Below are positions 23,601 to 39,000 of a stretch of DNA of 64,000 bases, piece after piece (the first letter of the stretch is position 1; every line of letters starts with the position of its first letter). Source of the DNA: Phytophthora hibernalis (Eukaryota; Oomycota; Peronosporomycetes; Peronosporales; Peronosporaceae); contig JAAKBF010000229.1 in the NCBI GenBank assembly GCA_012656075.1, forward strand, positions 186,001 to 250,000. The letters run 5' to 3'. Position numbers and translations under genes: made by a program. The notes under the pieces are model-generated. The model was not told the origin of the DNA, did not search any database, and was given only the letters and a program-made list of their open reading frames with translations.

Positions 23601-26600
23601 TCCTTCATGCTGCATCAAATGGTCCATCCATGTTTGCAGCACATCCAAGGTTGAAGTACGTTTGAGAATATATGTTTCCCTACGAAGTCCAGATGTAAGC
23701 TAGCATCGATTACTTTGTATCGAATCATACCGGTTGCACACCACACATACGATGCACGTCTCACGGAATATTCGTATCATGGAGGCGCATGGAGGCCAAG
23801 CTTTTCGACGAATATGGGTTGTTGTGTCTCCGGGTGATACATACAGGTTAATTGATTTGTTTACAAACCGCACCAGATATTTTCGACAACACAAATACAG
23901 GAAGCGTGTGGGGACATACACCCAACACCGTAAGTAATTCGAACCAAAAGGTATGGCTCGTCCGACAGCGGACCCATGTGCGGTCAAGATAGCAGTCCGC
24001 GTTCTTCCCATTGCCTGTCAAGATAGAAGAGCATCAAGTACCAGTGTGAGACCTTGTGCGAATGACAATGGAAACCAAACGCATGACGAGGTGCTAACAC
24101 GTCATCCACCATGGGGTACCCATGTAGTAGGTGGAGAGAACGTGTAACTAACCGGCAGTAATTCAGCCACTGATGATATCTTTATCATCAAACGAACCTT
24201 CCCAATTGCAGCGGGTACACCAATGCATCTCCAGAAGCGTGGTTATCATACTGGAGACCTGACCTCCAGCTGGTAAATGCAGTACATTCGGCACCAAACG
24301 GTTTCCTACCTGATCGTAGGAGGGCTGTATTGATGGCTTCGGTACACGACGAATTAGCTGGAACCTAGTTCTAGTTACGTTTCCGGAGATACTTTTATGT
24401 TTCCGTGTCGTACCATACGTACGTGGCCGGGTACGCAAGACCGGTACATCGACGAGTTTCATACTGACACAAATGGCCGTGGTGGCCAATAACGGTAAGT
24501 CACCTCGACAGCCGTGTCGTAACTGGTGCGTATACGGGGCTAGCAAACCGCTTTCCTTCATGCTGCATCAAATGGTCCATCCATGTTTGCAGCACATCCA
24601 AGGTTGGGTACGCAAGACCGGTACATCGACGAGTTTCATACTGACACAAATGGCCGTGGTGGCCAATAACGGTAAGTCACCTCGACAGCCGTGTCGTGAT
24701 TGGTGCGAATTCGGGGCTAGCAAACCGCTCTCCTTCATGCTGCATCAAATGGTCCATCCATGTTTGCTGCACATCCAAGGTTGAAGTACGTTTGAGAATA
24801 TATGTTTCCCTACGAAGTCCAGATGTAAGCTAGCATCGATTACTTTGTATCGAATCATACCGGTTGCACACCACACATACGATGCACGTCTCACGGAATA
24901 TTCGTATCATGGAGGCGCATGGAGGCCAAGCTTTTCGACGAATATGGGTTGTTGTGTCTCCGGGTGATACATACAGGTTAATTGATTTGTTTACAAACCG
25001 CACCAGATATTTTCGACAACACAAATACAGGAAGCGTGTGGGGACATACACCCAACACCGTAAGTAATTCGAACCAAAAGGTATGGCTCGTCCGACAGCG
25101 GACCCATGTGCGGTCAAGATAGCAGTCCGCGTTCTTCCCATTGCCTGTCAAGATAGAAGAGCATCAAGTACCAGTGTGAGACCTTGTGCGAATGACAATG
25201 GAAACCAAACGCATGACGAGGTGCTAACACGTCATCCACCATGGGGTACCCATGTAGTAGGTGGAGAGAACGTGTAACTAACCGGCAGTAATTCAGCCAC
25301 TGATGATATCTTTATCATCAAACGAACCTTCCCAATTGCAGCGGGTACACCAATGCATCTCCAGAAGCGTGGTTATCATACTGGAGACCTGACCTCCAGC
25401 TGGTAAATGCAGTACATTCGGCACCAAACGGTTTCCTACCTGATCGTAGGAGGGCTGTATTGATGGCTTCGGTACACGACGAATTAGCTGGAACCTAGTT
25501 CTAGTTACGTTTCCGGAGATACTTTTATGTTTCCGTGTCGTACCATACGTACGTGGCCGGGTACGCAAGACCGGTACATCGACGAGTTTCATACTGACAC
25601 AAATGGCCGTGGTGGCCAATAACGGTAAGTCACCTCGACAGCCGTGTCGTGATTGGTGCGAATTCGGGGCTAGCAAACCGCTCTCCTTCATGCTGCATCA
25701 AATGGTCCATCCATGTTTGCAGCACATCCAAGGTTGAAGTACGTTTGAGAATATATGTTTCCCTACGAAGTCCAGATGTAAGCTAGCATCGATTACTTTG
25801 TATCGAATCATACCGGTTGCACACCACACATACGATGCACGTCTCACGGAATATTCGTATCATGGAGGCGCATGGAGGCCAAGCTTTTTCGACGAATATG
25901 GGTTGTTGTGTCTCCGGGTGATACATACAGGTTAATTGATTTGTTTACAAACCGCACCAGATATTTTCGACAACACAAATACAGGAAGCGTGTGGGGACA
26001 TACACCCAACACCGTAAGTAATTCGAACCAAAAGGTATGGCTCGTCCGACAGCGGACCCATGTGCGGTCAAGATAGCAGTCCGCGTTCTTCCCATTGCCT
26101 GTCAAGATAGAAGAGCATCAAGTACCAGTGTGAGACCTTGTGCGAATGACAATGGAAACCAAACGCATGACGAGGTGCTAACACGTCATCCACCATGGGG
26201 TACCCATGTAGTAGGTGGAGAGAACGTGTAACTAACCGGCAGTAATTCAGCCACTGATGATATCTTTATCATCAAACGAACCTTCCCAATTGCAGCGGGT
26301 ACACCAATGCATCTCCAGAAGCGTGGTTATCATACTGGAGACCTGACCTCCAGCTGGTAAATGCAGTACATTCGGCACCAAACGGTTTCCTACCTGATCG
26401 TAGGAGGGCTGTATTGATGGCTTCGGTACACGACGAATTAGCTGGAACCTAGTTCTAGTTACGTTTCCGGAGATACTTTTATGTTTCCGTGTCGTACCAT
26501 ACGTACGTGGCCGGGTACGCAAGACCGGTACATCGACGAGTTTCATACTGACACAAATGGCCGTGGTGGCCAATAACGGTAAGTCACCTCGACAGCCGTG

Positions 26601-29367
26601 TCGTGATTGGTGCGAATTCGGGGCTAGCAAACCGCTCTCCTTCATGCTGCATCAAATGGTCCATCCATGTTTGCAGCACATCCAAGGTTGAAGTACGTTT
26701 GAGAATATATGTTTCCCTACGAAGTCCAGATGTAAGCTAGCATCGATTACTTTGTATCGAATCATACCGGTTGCACACCACACATACGATGCACGTCTCA
26801 CGGAATATTCGTATCATGGAGGCGCATGGAGGCCAAGCTTTTCGACGAATATGGGTTGTTGTGTCTCCGGGTGATACATACAGGTTAATTGATTTGTTTA
26901 CAAACCGCACCAGATATTTTCGACAACACAAATACAGGAAGCGTGTGGGGACATACACCCAACACCGTAAGTAATTCGAACCAAAAGGTATGGCTCGTCC
27001 GACAGCGGACCCATGTGCGGTCAAGATAGCAGTCCGCGTTCTTCCCATTGCCTGTCAAGATAGAAGAGCATCAAGTACCAGTGTGAGACCTTGTGCGAAT
27101 GACAATGGAAACCAAACGCATGACGAGGTGCTAACACGTCATCCACCATGGGGTACCCATGTAGTAGGTGGAGAGAACGTGTAACTAACCGGCAGTAATT
27201 CAGCCACTGATGATATCTTTATCATCAAACGAACCTTCCCAATTGCAGCGGGTACACCAATGCATCTCCAGAAGCGTGGTTATCATACTGGAGACCTGAC
27301 CTCCAGCTGGTAAATGCAGTACATTCGGCACCAAACGGTTTCCTACCTGATCGTAGGAGGGCTGTATTGATGGCTTCGGTACACGACGAATTAGCTGGAA
27401 CCTAGTTCTAGTTACGTTTCCGGAGATACTTTTATGTTTCCGTGTCGTACCATACGTACGTGGCCGGGTACGCAAGACCGGTACATCGACGAGTTTCATA
27501 CTGACACAAATGGCCGTGGTGGCCAATAACGGTAAGTCACCTCGACAGCCGTGTCGTGATTGGTGCGAATTCGGGGCTAGCAAACCGCTCTCCTTCATGC
27601 TGCATCAAATGGTCCATCCATGTTTGCAGCACATCCAAGGTTGAAGTACGTTTGAGAATATATGTTTCCCTACGAAGTCCAGATGTAAGCTAGCATCGAT
27701 TACTTTGTATCGAATCATACCGGTTGCACACCACACATACGATGCACGTCTCACGGAATATTCGTATCATGGAGGCGCATGGAGGCCAAGCTTTTCGACG
27801 AATATGGGTTGTTGTGTCTCCGGGTGATACATACAGGTTAATTGATTTGTTTACAAACCGCACCAGATATTTTCGACAACACAAATACAGGAAGCGTGTG
27901 GGGACATACACCCAACACCGTAAGTAATTCGAACCAAAAGGTATGGCTCGTCCGACAGCGGACCCATGTGCGGTCAAGATAGCAGTCCGCGTTCTTCCCA
28001 TTGCCTGTCAAGATAGAAGAGCATCAAGTACCAGTGTGAGACCTTGTGCGAATGACAATGGAAACCAAACGCATGACGAGGTGCTAACACGTCATCCACC
28101 ATGGGGTACCCATGTAGTAGGTGGAGAGAACGTGTAACTAACCGGCAGTAATTCAGCCACTGATGATATCTTTATCATCAAACGAACCTTCCCAATTGCA
28201 GCGGGTACACCAATGCATCTCCAGAAGCGTGGTTATCATACTGGAGACCTGACCTCCAGCTGGTAAATGCAGTACATTCGGCACCAAACGGTTTCCTACC
28301 TGATCGTAGGAGGGCTGTATTGATGGCTTCGGTACACGACGAATTAGCTGGAACCTAGTTCTAGTTACGTTTCCGGAGATACTTTTATGTTTCCGTGTCG
28401 TACCATACGTGGCCGGGTACGCAAGACCGGTACATCGACGAGTTTCATACTGACACAAATGGCCGTGGTGGCCAATAACGGTAAGTCACCTCGACAGCCG
28501 TGTCGTGATTGGTGCGAATTCGGGGCTAGCAAACCGCTCTCCTTCATGCTGCATCAAATGGTCCATCCATGTTTGCTGCACATCCAAGGTTGAAGTACGT
28601 TTGAGAATATATGTTTCCCTACGAAGTCCAGATGTAAGCTAGCATCGATTACTTTGTATCGAATCATACCGGTTGCACACCACACATACGATGCACGTCT
28701 CACGGAATATTCGTATCATGGAGGCGCATGGAGGCCAAGCTTTTCGACGAATATGGGTTGTTGTGTCTCCGGGTGATACATACAGGTTAATTGATTTGTT
28801 TACAAACCGCACCAGATATTTTCGACAACACAAATACAGGAAGCGTGTGGGGACATACACCCAGCACCGTAAGTAATTCGAACCAAAAGGTATGGCTCGT
28901 CCGACAGCGGACCCATGTGCGGTCAAGATAGCAGTCCGCGTTCTTCCCATTGCCTGTCAAGATAGAAGAGCATCAAGTACCAGTGTGAGACCTTGTGCGA
29001 ATGACAATGGAAACCAAACGCATGACGAGGTGCTAACACGTCATCCACCATGGGGTACCCATGTAGTAGGTGGAGAGAACGTGTAACTAACCGGCAGTAA
29101 TTCAGCCACTGATGATATCTTTATCATCAAACGAACCTTCCCAATTGCAGCGGGTACACCAATGCATCTCCAGAAGCGTGGTTATCATACTGGAGACCTG
29201 ACCTCCAGCTGGTAAATGCAGTACATTCGGCACCAAACGGTTTCCTACCTGATCGTAGGAGGGCTGTATTGATGGCTTCGGTACACGACGAATTAGCTGG
29301 AACCTAGTTCTAGTTACGTTTCCGGAGATACTTTTATGTTTCCGTGTCGTACCATACGTACGTGGCC

Positions 29368-30075
29368 GGGTACGCAAGACCGGTACATCGACGAGTTTCA
29401 TACTGACACAAATGGCCGTGGTGGCCAATAACGGTAAGTCACCTCGACAGCCGTGTCGTAACTGGTGCGTATACGGGGCTAGCAAACCGCTTTCCTTCAT
29501 GCTGCATCAAATGGTCCATCCATGTTTGCAGCACATCCAAGGTTGGGTACGCAAGACCGGTACATCGACGAGTTTCATACTGACACAAATGTCCGTGGTG
29601 GCCAATAACGGTAAGTCACCTCGACAGCCGTGTCGTAACTGGTGCGTATACGGGGCTAGCAAACCGCTTTCCTTCATGCTGCATCAAATGGTCCATCCAT
29701 GTTTGCAGCACATCCAAGGTTGGGTACGCAAGACCGGTACATCGACGAGTTTCATACTGACACAAATGGCCGTGGTGGCCAATAACGGTAAGTCACCTCG
29801 ACAGCCGTGTCGTAACTGGTGCGTATACGGGGCTAGCAAACCGCTTTCCTTCATGCTGCATCAAATGGTCCATCCATGTTTGCAGCACATCCAAGGTTGG
29901 GTACGCAAGACCGGTACATCGACGAGTTTCATACTGACACAAATGGCCGTGGTGGCCAATAACGGTAAGTCACCTCGACAGCCGTGTCGTGATTGGTGCG
30001 AATTCGGGGCTAGCAAACCGCTCTCCTTCATGCTGCATCAAATGGTCCATCCATGTTTGCTGCACATCCAAGGTT
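29368..30075 (+). repeat. largest 177-bp subrepeat cluster, four tandem copies
   Basis: Copies start at 29368, 29545, 29722 and 29899, exactly 177 bp apart, in the order A-A-A-B. Type A carries TAACTGGTGCGTATACGGGG and type B carries GATTGGTGCGAATTCGGGG at the same place. Because 177 is a multiple of three, the plus frame stays open across the cluster for 221 codons. Single-frame openness follows automatically from the repeat length and is not evidence of coding. Confidence 0.92.
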
Positions 30076-33000
30076 GAAGTACGTTTGAGAATATATGTTT
30101 CCCTACGAAGTCCAGATGTAAGCTAGCATCGATTACTTTGTATCGAATCATACCGGTTGCACACCACACATACGATGCACGTCTCACGGAATATTCGTAT
30201 CATGGAGGCGCATGGAGGCCAAGCTTTTCGACGAATATGGGTTGTTGTGTCTCCGGGTGATACATACAGGTTAATTGATTTGTTTACAAACCGCACCAGA
30301 TATTTTCGACAACACAAATACAGGAAGCGTGTGGGGACATACACCCAGCACCGTAAGTAATTCGAACCAAAAGGTATGGCTCGTCCGACAGCGGACCCAT
30401 GTGCGGTCAAGATAGCAGTCCGCGTTCTTCCCATTGCCTGTCAAGATAGAAGAGCATCAAGTACCAGTGTGAGACCTTGTGCGAATGACAATGGAAACCA
30501 AACGCATGACGAGGTGCTAACACGTCATCCACCATGGGGTACCCATGTAGTAGGTGGAGAGAACGTGTAACTAACCGGCAGTAATTCAGCCACTGATGAT
30601 ATCTTTATCATCAAACGAACCTTCCCAATTGCAGCGGGTACACCAATGCATCTCCAGAAGCGTGGTTATCATACTGGAGACCTGACCTCCAGCTGGTAAA
30701 TGCAGTACATTCGGCACCAAACGGTTTCCTACCTGATCGTAGGAGGGCTGTATTGATGGCTTCGGTACACGACGAATTAGCTGGAACCTAGTTCTAGTTA
30801 CGTTTCCGGAGATACTTTTATGTTTCCGTGTCGTACCATACGTACGTGGCCGGGTACGCAAGACCGGTACATCGACGAGTTTCATACTGACACAAATGGC
30901 CGTGGTGGCCAATAACGGTAAGTCACCTCGACAGCCGTGTCGTAACTGGTGCGTATACGGGGCTAGCAAACCGCTTTCCTTCATGCTGCATCAAATGGTC
31001 CATCCATGTTTGCAGCACATACAAGGTTGGGTACGCAAGACCGGTACATCGACGAGTTTCATACTGACACAAATGGCCGTGGTGGCCAATAACGGTAAGT
31101 CACCTCGACAGCCGTGTCGTGATTGGTGCGAATTCGGGGCTAGCAAACCGCTCTCCTTCATGCTGCATCAAATGGTCCATCCATGTTTGCTGCACATCCA
31201 AGGTTGAAGTACGTTTGAGAATATATGTTTCCCTACGAAGTCCAGATGTAAGCTAGCATCGATTACTTTGTATCGAATCATACCGGTTGCACACCACACA
31301 TACGATGCACGTCTCACGGAATATTCGTATCATGGAGGCGCATGGAGGCCAAGCTTTTCGACGAATATGGGTTGTTGTGTCTCCGGGTGATACATACAGG
31401 TTAATTGATTTGTTTACAAACCGCACCAGATATTTTCGACAACACAAATACAGGAAGCGTGTGGGGACATACACCCAGCACCGTAAGTAATTCGAACCAA
31501 AAGGTATGGCTCGTCCGACAGCGGACCCATGTGCGGTCAAGATAGCAGTCCGCGTTCTTCCCATTGCCTGTCAAGATAGAAGAGCATCAAGTACCAGTGT
31601 GAGACCTTGTGCGAATGACAATGGAAACCAAACGCATGACGAGGTGCTAACACGTCATCCACCATGGGGTACCCATGTAGTAGGTGGAGAGAACGTGTAA
31701 CTAACCGGCAGTAATTCAGCCACTGATGATATCTTTATCATCAAACGAACCTTCCCAATTGCAGCGGGTACACCAATGCATCTCCAGAAGCGTGGTTATC
31801 ATACTGGAGACCTGACCTCCAGCTGGTAAATGCAGTACATTCGGCACCAAACGGTTTCCTACCTGATCGTAGGAGGGCTGTATTGATGGCTTCGGTACAC
31901 GACGAATTAGCTGGAACCTAGTTCTAGTTACGTTTCCGGAGATACTTTTATGTTTCCGTGTCGTACCATACGTACGTGGCCGGGTACGCAAGACCGGTAC
32001 ATCGACGAGTTTCATACTGACACAAATGGCCGTGGTGGCCAATAACGGTAAGTCACCTCGACAGCCGTGTCGTAACTGGTGCGTATACGGGGCTAGCAAA
32101 CCGCTTTCCTTCATGCTGCATCAAATGGTCCATCCATGTTTGCAGCACATACAAGGTTGGGTACGCAAGACCGGTACATCGACGAGTTTCATACTGACAC
32201 AAATGGCCGTGGTGGCCAATAACGGTAAGTCACCTCGACAGCCGTGTCGTGATTGGTGCGAATTCGGGGCTAGCAAACCGCTCTCCTTCATGCTGCATCA
32301 AATGGTCCATCCATGTTTGCTGCACATCCAAGGTTGAAGTACGTTTGAGAATATATGTTTCCCTACGAAGTCCAGATGTAAGCTAGCATCGATTACTTTG
32401 TATCGAATCATACCGGTTGCACACCACACATACGATGCACGTCTCACGGAATATTCGTATCATGGAGGCGCATGGAGGCCAAGCTTTTCGACGAATATGG
32501 GTTGTTGTGTCTCCGGGTGATACATACAGGTTAATTGATTTGTTTACAAACCGCACCAGATATTTTCGACAACACAAATACAGGAAGCGTGTGGGGACAT
32601 ACACCCAGCACCGTAAGTAATTCGAACCAAAAGGTATGGCTCGTCCGACAGCGGACCCATGTGCGGTCAAGATAGCAGTCCGCGTTCTTCCCATTGCCTG
32701 TCAAGATAGAAGAGCATCAAGTACCAGTGTGAGACCTTGTGCGAATGACAATGGAAACCAAACGCATGACGAGGTGCTAACACGTCATCCACCATGGGGT
32801 ACCCATGTAGTAGGTGGAGAGAACGTGTAACTAACCGGCAGTAATTCAGCCACTGATGATATCTTTATCATCAAACGAACCTTCCCAATTGCAGCGGGTA
32901 CACCAATGCATCTCCAGAAGCGTGGTTATCATACTGGAGACCTGACCTCCAGCTGGTAAATGCAGTACATTCGGCACCAAACGGTTTCCTACCTGATCGT

Positions 33001-36000
33001 AGGAGGGCTGTATTGATGGCTTCGGTACACGACGAATTAGCTGGAACCTAGTTCTAGTTACGTTTCCGGAGATACTTTTATGTTTCCGTGTCGTACCATA
33101 CGTACGTGGCCGGGTACGCAAGACCGGTACATCGACGAGTTTCATACTGACACAAATGGCCGTGGTGGCCAATAACGGTAAGTCACCTCGACAGCCGTGT
33201 CGTAACTGGTGCGTATACGGGGCTAGCAAACCGCTTTCCTTCATGCTGCATCAAATGGTCCATCCATGTTTGCAGCACATCCAAGGTTGGGTACGCAAGA
33301 CCGGTACATCGACGAGTTTCATACTGACACAAATGGCCGTGGTGGCCAATAACGGTAAGTCACCTCGACAGCCGTGTCGTGATTGGTGCGAATTCGGGGC
33401 TAGCAAACCGCTCTCCTTCATGCTGCATCAAATGGTCCATCCATGTTTGCTGCACATCCAAGGTTGAAGTACGTTTGAGAATATATGTTTCCCTACGAAG
33501 TCCAGATGTAAGCTAGCATCGATTACTTTGTATCGAATCATACCGGTTGCACACCACACATACGATGCACGTCTCACGGAATATTCGTATCATGGAGGCG
33601 CATGGAGGCCAAGCTTTTCGACGAATATGGGTTGTTGTGTCTCCGGGTGATACATACAGGTTAATTGATTTGTTTACAAACCGCACCAGATATTTTCGAC
33701 AACACAAATACAGGAAGCGTGTGGGGACATACACCCAACACCGTAAGTAATTCGAACCAAAAGGTATGGCTCGTCCGACAGCGGACCCATGTGCGGTCAA
33801 GATAGCAGTCCGCGTTCTTCCCATTGCCTGTCAAGATAGAAGAGCATCAAGTACCAGTGTGAGACCTTGTGCGAATGACAATGGAAACCAAACGCATGAC
33901 GAGGTGCTAACACGTCATCCACCATGGGGTACCCATGTAGTAGGTGGAGAGAACGTGTAACTAACCGGCAGTAATTCAGCCACTGATGATATCTTTATCA
34001 TCAAACGAACCTTCCCAATTGCAGCGGGTACACCAATGCATCTCCAGAAGCGTGGTTATCATACTGGAGACCTGACCTCCAGCTGGTAAATGCAGTACAT
34101 TCGGCACCAAACGGTTTCCTACCTGATCGTAGGAGGGCTGTATTGATGGCTTCGGTACACGACGAATTAGCTGGAACCTAGTTCTAGTTACGTTTCCGGA
34201 GATACTTTTATGTTTCCGTGTCGTACCATACGTACGTGGCCGGGTACGCAAGACCGGTACATCGACGAGTTTCATACTGACACAAATGGCCGTGGTGGCC
34301 AATAACGGTAAGTCACCTCGACAGCCGTGTCGTAACTGGTGCGTATACGGGGCTAGCAAACCGCTTTCCTTCATGCTGCATCAAATGGTCCATCCATGTT
34401 TGCAGCACATCCAAGGTTGGGTACGCAAGACCGGTACATCGACGAGTTTCATACTGACACAAATGGCCGTGGTGGCCAATAACGGTAAGTCACCTCGACA
34501 GCCGTGTCGTGATTGGTGCGAATTCGGGGCTAGCAAACCGCTCTCCTTCATGCTGCATCAAATGGTCCATCCATGTTTGCTGCACATCCAAGGTTGAAGT
34601 ACGTTTGAGAATATATGTTTCCCTACGAAGTCCAGATGTAAGCTAGCATCGATTACTTTGTATCGAATCATACCGGTTGCACACCACACATACGATGCAC
34701 GTCTCACGGAATATTCGTATCATGGAGGCGCATGGAGGCCAAGCTTTTCGACGAATATGGGTTGTTGTGTCTCCGGGTGATACATACAGGTTAATTGATT
34801 TGTTTACAAACCGCACCAGATATTTTCGACAACACAAATACAGGAAGCGTGTGGGGACATACACCCAACACCGTAAGTAATTCGAACCAAAAGGTATGGC
34901 TCGTCCGACAGCGGACCCATGTGCGGTCAAGATAGCAGTCCGCGTTCTTCCCATTGCCTGTCAAGATAGAAGAGCATCAAGTACCAGTGTGAGACCTTGT
35001 GCGAATGACAATGGAAACCAAACGCATGACGAGGTGCTAACACGTCATCCACCATGGGGTACCCATGTAGTAGGTGGAGAGAACGTGTAACTAACCGGCA
35101 GTAATTCAGCCACTGATGATATCTTTATCATCAAACGAACCTTCCCAATTGCAGCGGGTACACCAATGCATCTCCAGAAGCGTGGTTATCATACTGGAGA
35201 CCTGACCTCCAGCTGGTAAATGCAGTACATTCGGCACCAAACGGTTTCCTACCTGATCGTAGGAGGGCTGTATTGATGGCTTCGGTACACGACGAATTAG
35301 CTGGAACCTAGTTCTAGTTACGTTTCCGGAGATACTTTTATGTTTCCGTGTCGTACCATACGTACGTGGCCGGGTACGCAAGACCGGTACATCGACGAGT
35401 TTCATACTGACACAAATGGCCGTGGTGGCCAATAACGGTAAGTCACCTCGACAGCCGTGTCGTAACTGGTGCGTATACGGGGCTAGCAAACCGCTTTCCT
35501 TCATGCTGCATCAAATGGTCCATCCATGTTTGCAGCACATCCAAGGTTGGGTACGCAAGACCGGTACATCGACGAGTTTCATACTGACACAAATGGCCGT
35601 GGTGGCCAATAACGGTAAGTCACCTCGACAGCCGTGTCGTGATTGGTGCGAATTCGGGGCTAGCAAACCGCTCTCCTTCATGCTGCATCAAATGGTCCAT
35701 CCATGTTTGCTGCACATCCAAGGTTGAAGTACGTTTGAGAATATATGTTTCCCTACGAAGTCCAGATGTAAGCTAGCATCGATTACTTTGTATCGAATCA
35801 TACCGGTTGCACACCACACATACGATGCACGTCTCACGGAATATTCGTATCATGGAGGCGCATGGAGGCCAAGCTTTTCGACGAATATGGGTTGTTGTGT
35901 CTCCGGGTGATACATACAGGTTAATTGATTTGTTTACAAACCGCACCAGATATTTTCGACAACACAAATACAGGAAGCGTGTGGGGACATACACCCAACA

Positions 36001-39000
36001 CCGTAAGTAATTCGAACCAAAAGGTATGGCTCGTCCGACAGCGGACCCATGTGCGGTCAAGATAGCAGTCCGCGTTCTTCCCATTGCCTGTCAAGATAGA
36101 AGAGCATCAAGTACCAGTGTGAGACCTTGTGCGAATGACAATGGAAACCAAACGCATGACGAGGTGCTAACACGTCATCCACCATGGGGTACCCATGTAG
36201 TAGGTGGAGAGAACGTGTAACTAACCGGCAGTAATTCAGCCACTGATGATATCTTTATCATCAAACGAACCTTCCCAATTGCAGCGGGTACACCAATGCA
36301 TCTCCAGAAGCGTGGTTATCATACTGGAGACCTGACCTCCAGCTGGTAAATGCAGTACATTCGGCACCAAACGGTTTCCTACCTGATCGTAGGAGGGCTG
36401 TATTGATGGCTTCGGTACACGACGAATTAGCTGGAACCTAGTTCTAGTTACGTTTCCGGAGATACTTTTATGTTTCCGTGTCGTACCATACGTACGTGGC
36501 CGGGTACGCAAGACCGGTACATCGACGAGTTTCATACTGACACAAATGGCCGTGGTGGCCAATAACGGTAAGTCACCTCGACAGCCGTGTCGTAACTGGT
36601 GCGTATACGGGGCTAGCAAACCGCTTTCCTTCATGCTGCATCAAATGGTCCATCCATGTTTGCAGCACATACAAGGTTGGGTACGCAAGACCGGTACATC
36701 GACGAGTTTCATACTGACACAAATGTCCGTGGTGGCCAATAACGGTAAGTCACCTCGACAGCCGTGTCGTAACTGGTGCGTATACGGGGCTAGCAAACCG
36801 CTTTCCTTCATGCTGCATCAAATGGTCCATCCATGTTTGCAGCACATCCAAGGTTGGGTACGCAAGACCGGTACATCGACGAGTTTCATACTGACACAAA
36901 TGGCCGTGGTGGCCAATAACGGTAAGTCACCTCGACAGCCGTGTCGTGATTGGTGCGAATTCGGGGCTAGCAAACCGCTCTCCTTCATGCTGCATCAAAT
37001 GGTCCATCCATGTTTGCTGCACATCCAAGGTTGAAGTACGTTTGAGAATATATGTTTCCCTACGAAGTCCAGATGTAAGCTAGCATCGATTACTTTGTAT
37101 CGAATCATACCGGTTGCACACCACACATACGATGCACGTCTCACGGAATATTCGTATCATGGAGGCGCATGGAGGCCAAGCTTTTCGACGAATATGGGTT
37201 GTTGTGTCTCCGGGTGATACATACAGGTTAATTGATTTGTTTACAAACCGCACCAGATATTTTCGACAACACAAATACAGGAAGCGTGTGGGGACATACA
37301 CCCAACACCGTAAGTAATTCGAACCAAAAGGTATGGCTCGTCCGACAGCGGACCCATGTGCGGTCAAGATAGCAGTCCGCGTTCTTCCCATTGCCTGTCA
37401 AGATAGAAGAGCATCAAGTACCAGTGTGAGACCTTGTGCGAATGACAATGGAAACCAAACGCATGACGAGGTGCTAACACGTCATCCACCATGGGGTACC
37501 CATGTAGTAGGTGGAGAGAACGTGTAACTAACCGGCAGTAATTCAGCCACTGATGATATCTTTATCATCAAACGAACCTTCCCAATTGCAGCGGGTACAC
37601 CAATGCATCTCCAGAAGCGTGGTTATCATACTGGAGACCTGACCTCCAGCTGGTAAATGCAGTACATTCGGCACCAAACGGTTTCCTACCTGATCGTAGG
37701 AGGGCTGTATTGATGGCTTCGGTACACGACGAATTAGCTGGAACCTAGTTCTAGTTACGTTTCCGGAGATACTTTTATGTTTCCGTGTCGTACCATAACG
37801 GGTACGCAAGACCGGTACATCGACGAGTTTCATACTGACACAAATGGCCGTGGTGGCCAATAACGGTAAGTCACCTCGACAGCCGTGTCGTAATTGGTGC
37901 GAATTCGGGGCTAGCAAACCGCTCTCCTTCATGCTGCATCAAATGGTCCATCCATGTTTGCAGCACATCCAAGGTTGAAGTACGTTTGAGAATATATGTT
38001 TCCTACGAAGTCCAGATGTAAGCTAGCATCGATTACTTTGTATCGAATCATACCGGTTGCACACCACACATACGATGCACGTCTCACGGAATATTCGTAT
38101 CATGGAGGCGCATGGAGGCCAAGCTTTTTCGACGAATATGGGTTGTTGTGTCTCCGGGTGATACATACAGGTTAATTGATTTGTTTACAAACCGCACCAG
38201 ATATTTTCGACAACACAAATACAGGAAGCGTGTGGGGACATACACCCAACACCGTAAGTAATTCGAACCAAAAGGTATGGCTCGTCCGACAGCGGACCCA
38301 TGTGCGGTCAAGATAGCAGTCCGCGTTCTTCCCATTGCCTGTCAAGATAGAAGAGCATCAAGTACCAGTGTGAGACCTTGTGCGAATGACAATGGAAACC
38401 AAACGCATGACGAGGTGCTAACACGTCATCCACCATGGGGTACCCATGTAGTAGGTGGAGAGAACGTGTAACTAACCGGCAGTAATTCAGCCACTGATGA
38501 TATCTTTATCATCAAACGAACCTTCCCAATTGCAGCGGGTACACCAATGCATCTCCAGAAGCGTGGTTATCATACTGGAGACCTGACCTCCAGCTGGTAA
38601 ATGCAGTACATTCGGCACCAAACGGTTTCCTACCTGATCGTAGGAGGGCTGTATTGATGGCTTCGGTACACGACGAATTAGCTGGAACCTAGTTCTAGTT
38701 ACGTTTCCGGAGATACTTTTATGTTTCCGTGTCGTACCATACGTACGTGGCCGGGTACGCAAGACCGGTACATCGACGAGTTTCATACTGACACAAATGG
38801 CCATGGTGGCCAATAACGGTAAGTCACCTCGATAGCCGTGTCGTGATTGGTGCGAATTCTGGGCTAGCAAACCGCTCTCCTTCATGCTGCATCAAATGGT
38901 CCATCCATGTTTGCAGCACATACAAGGTTGGGTACGCAAGACCGGTACATCGACGAGTTTCATACTGACACAAATGGCCGTGGTGGCCAATAACGGTAAG

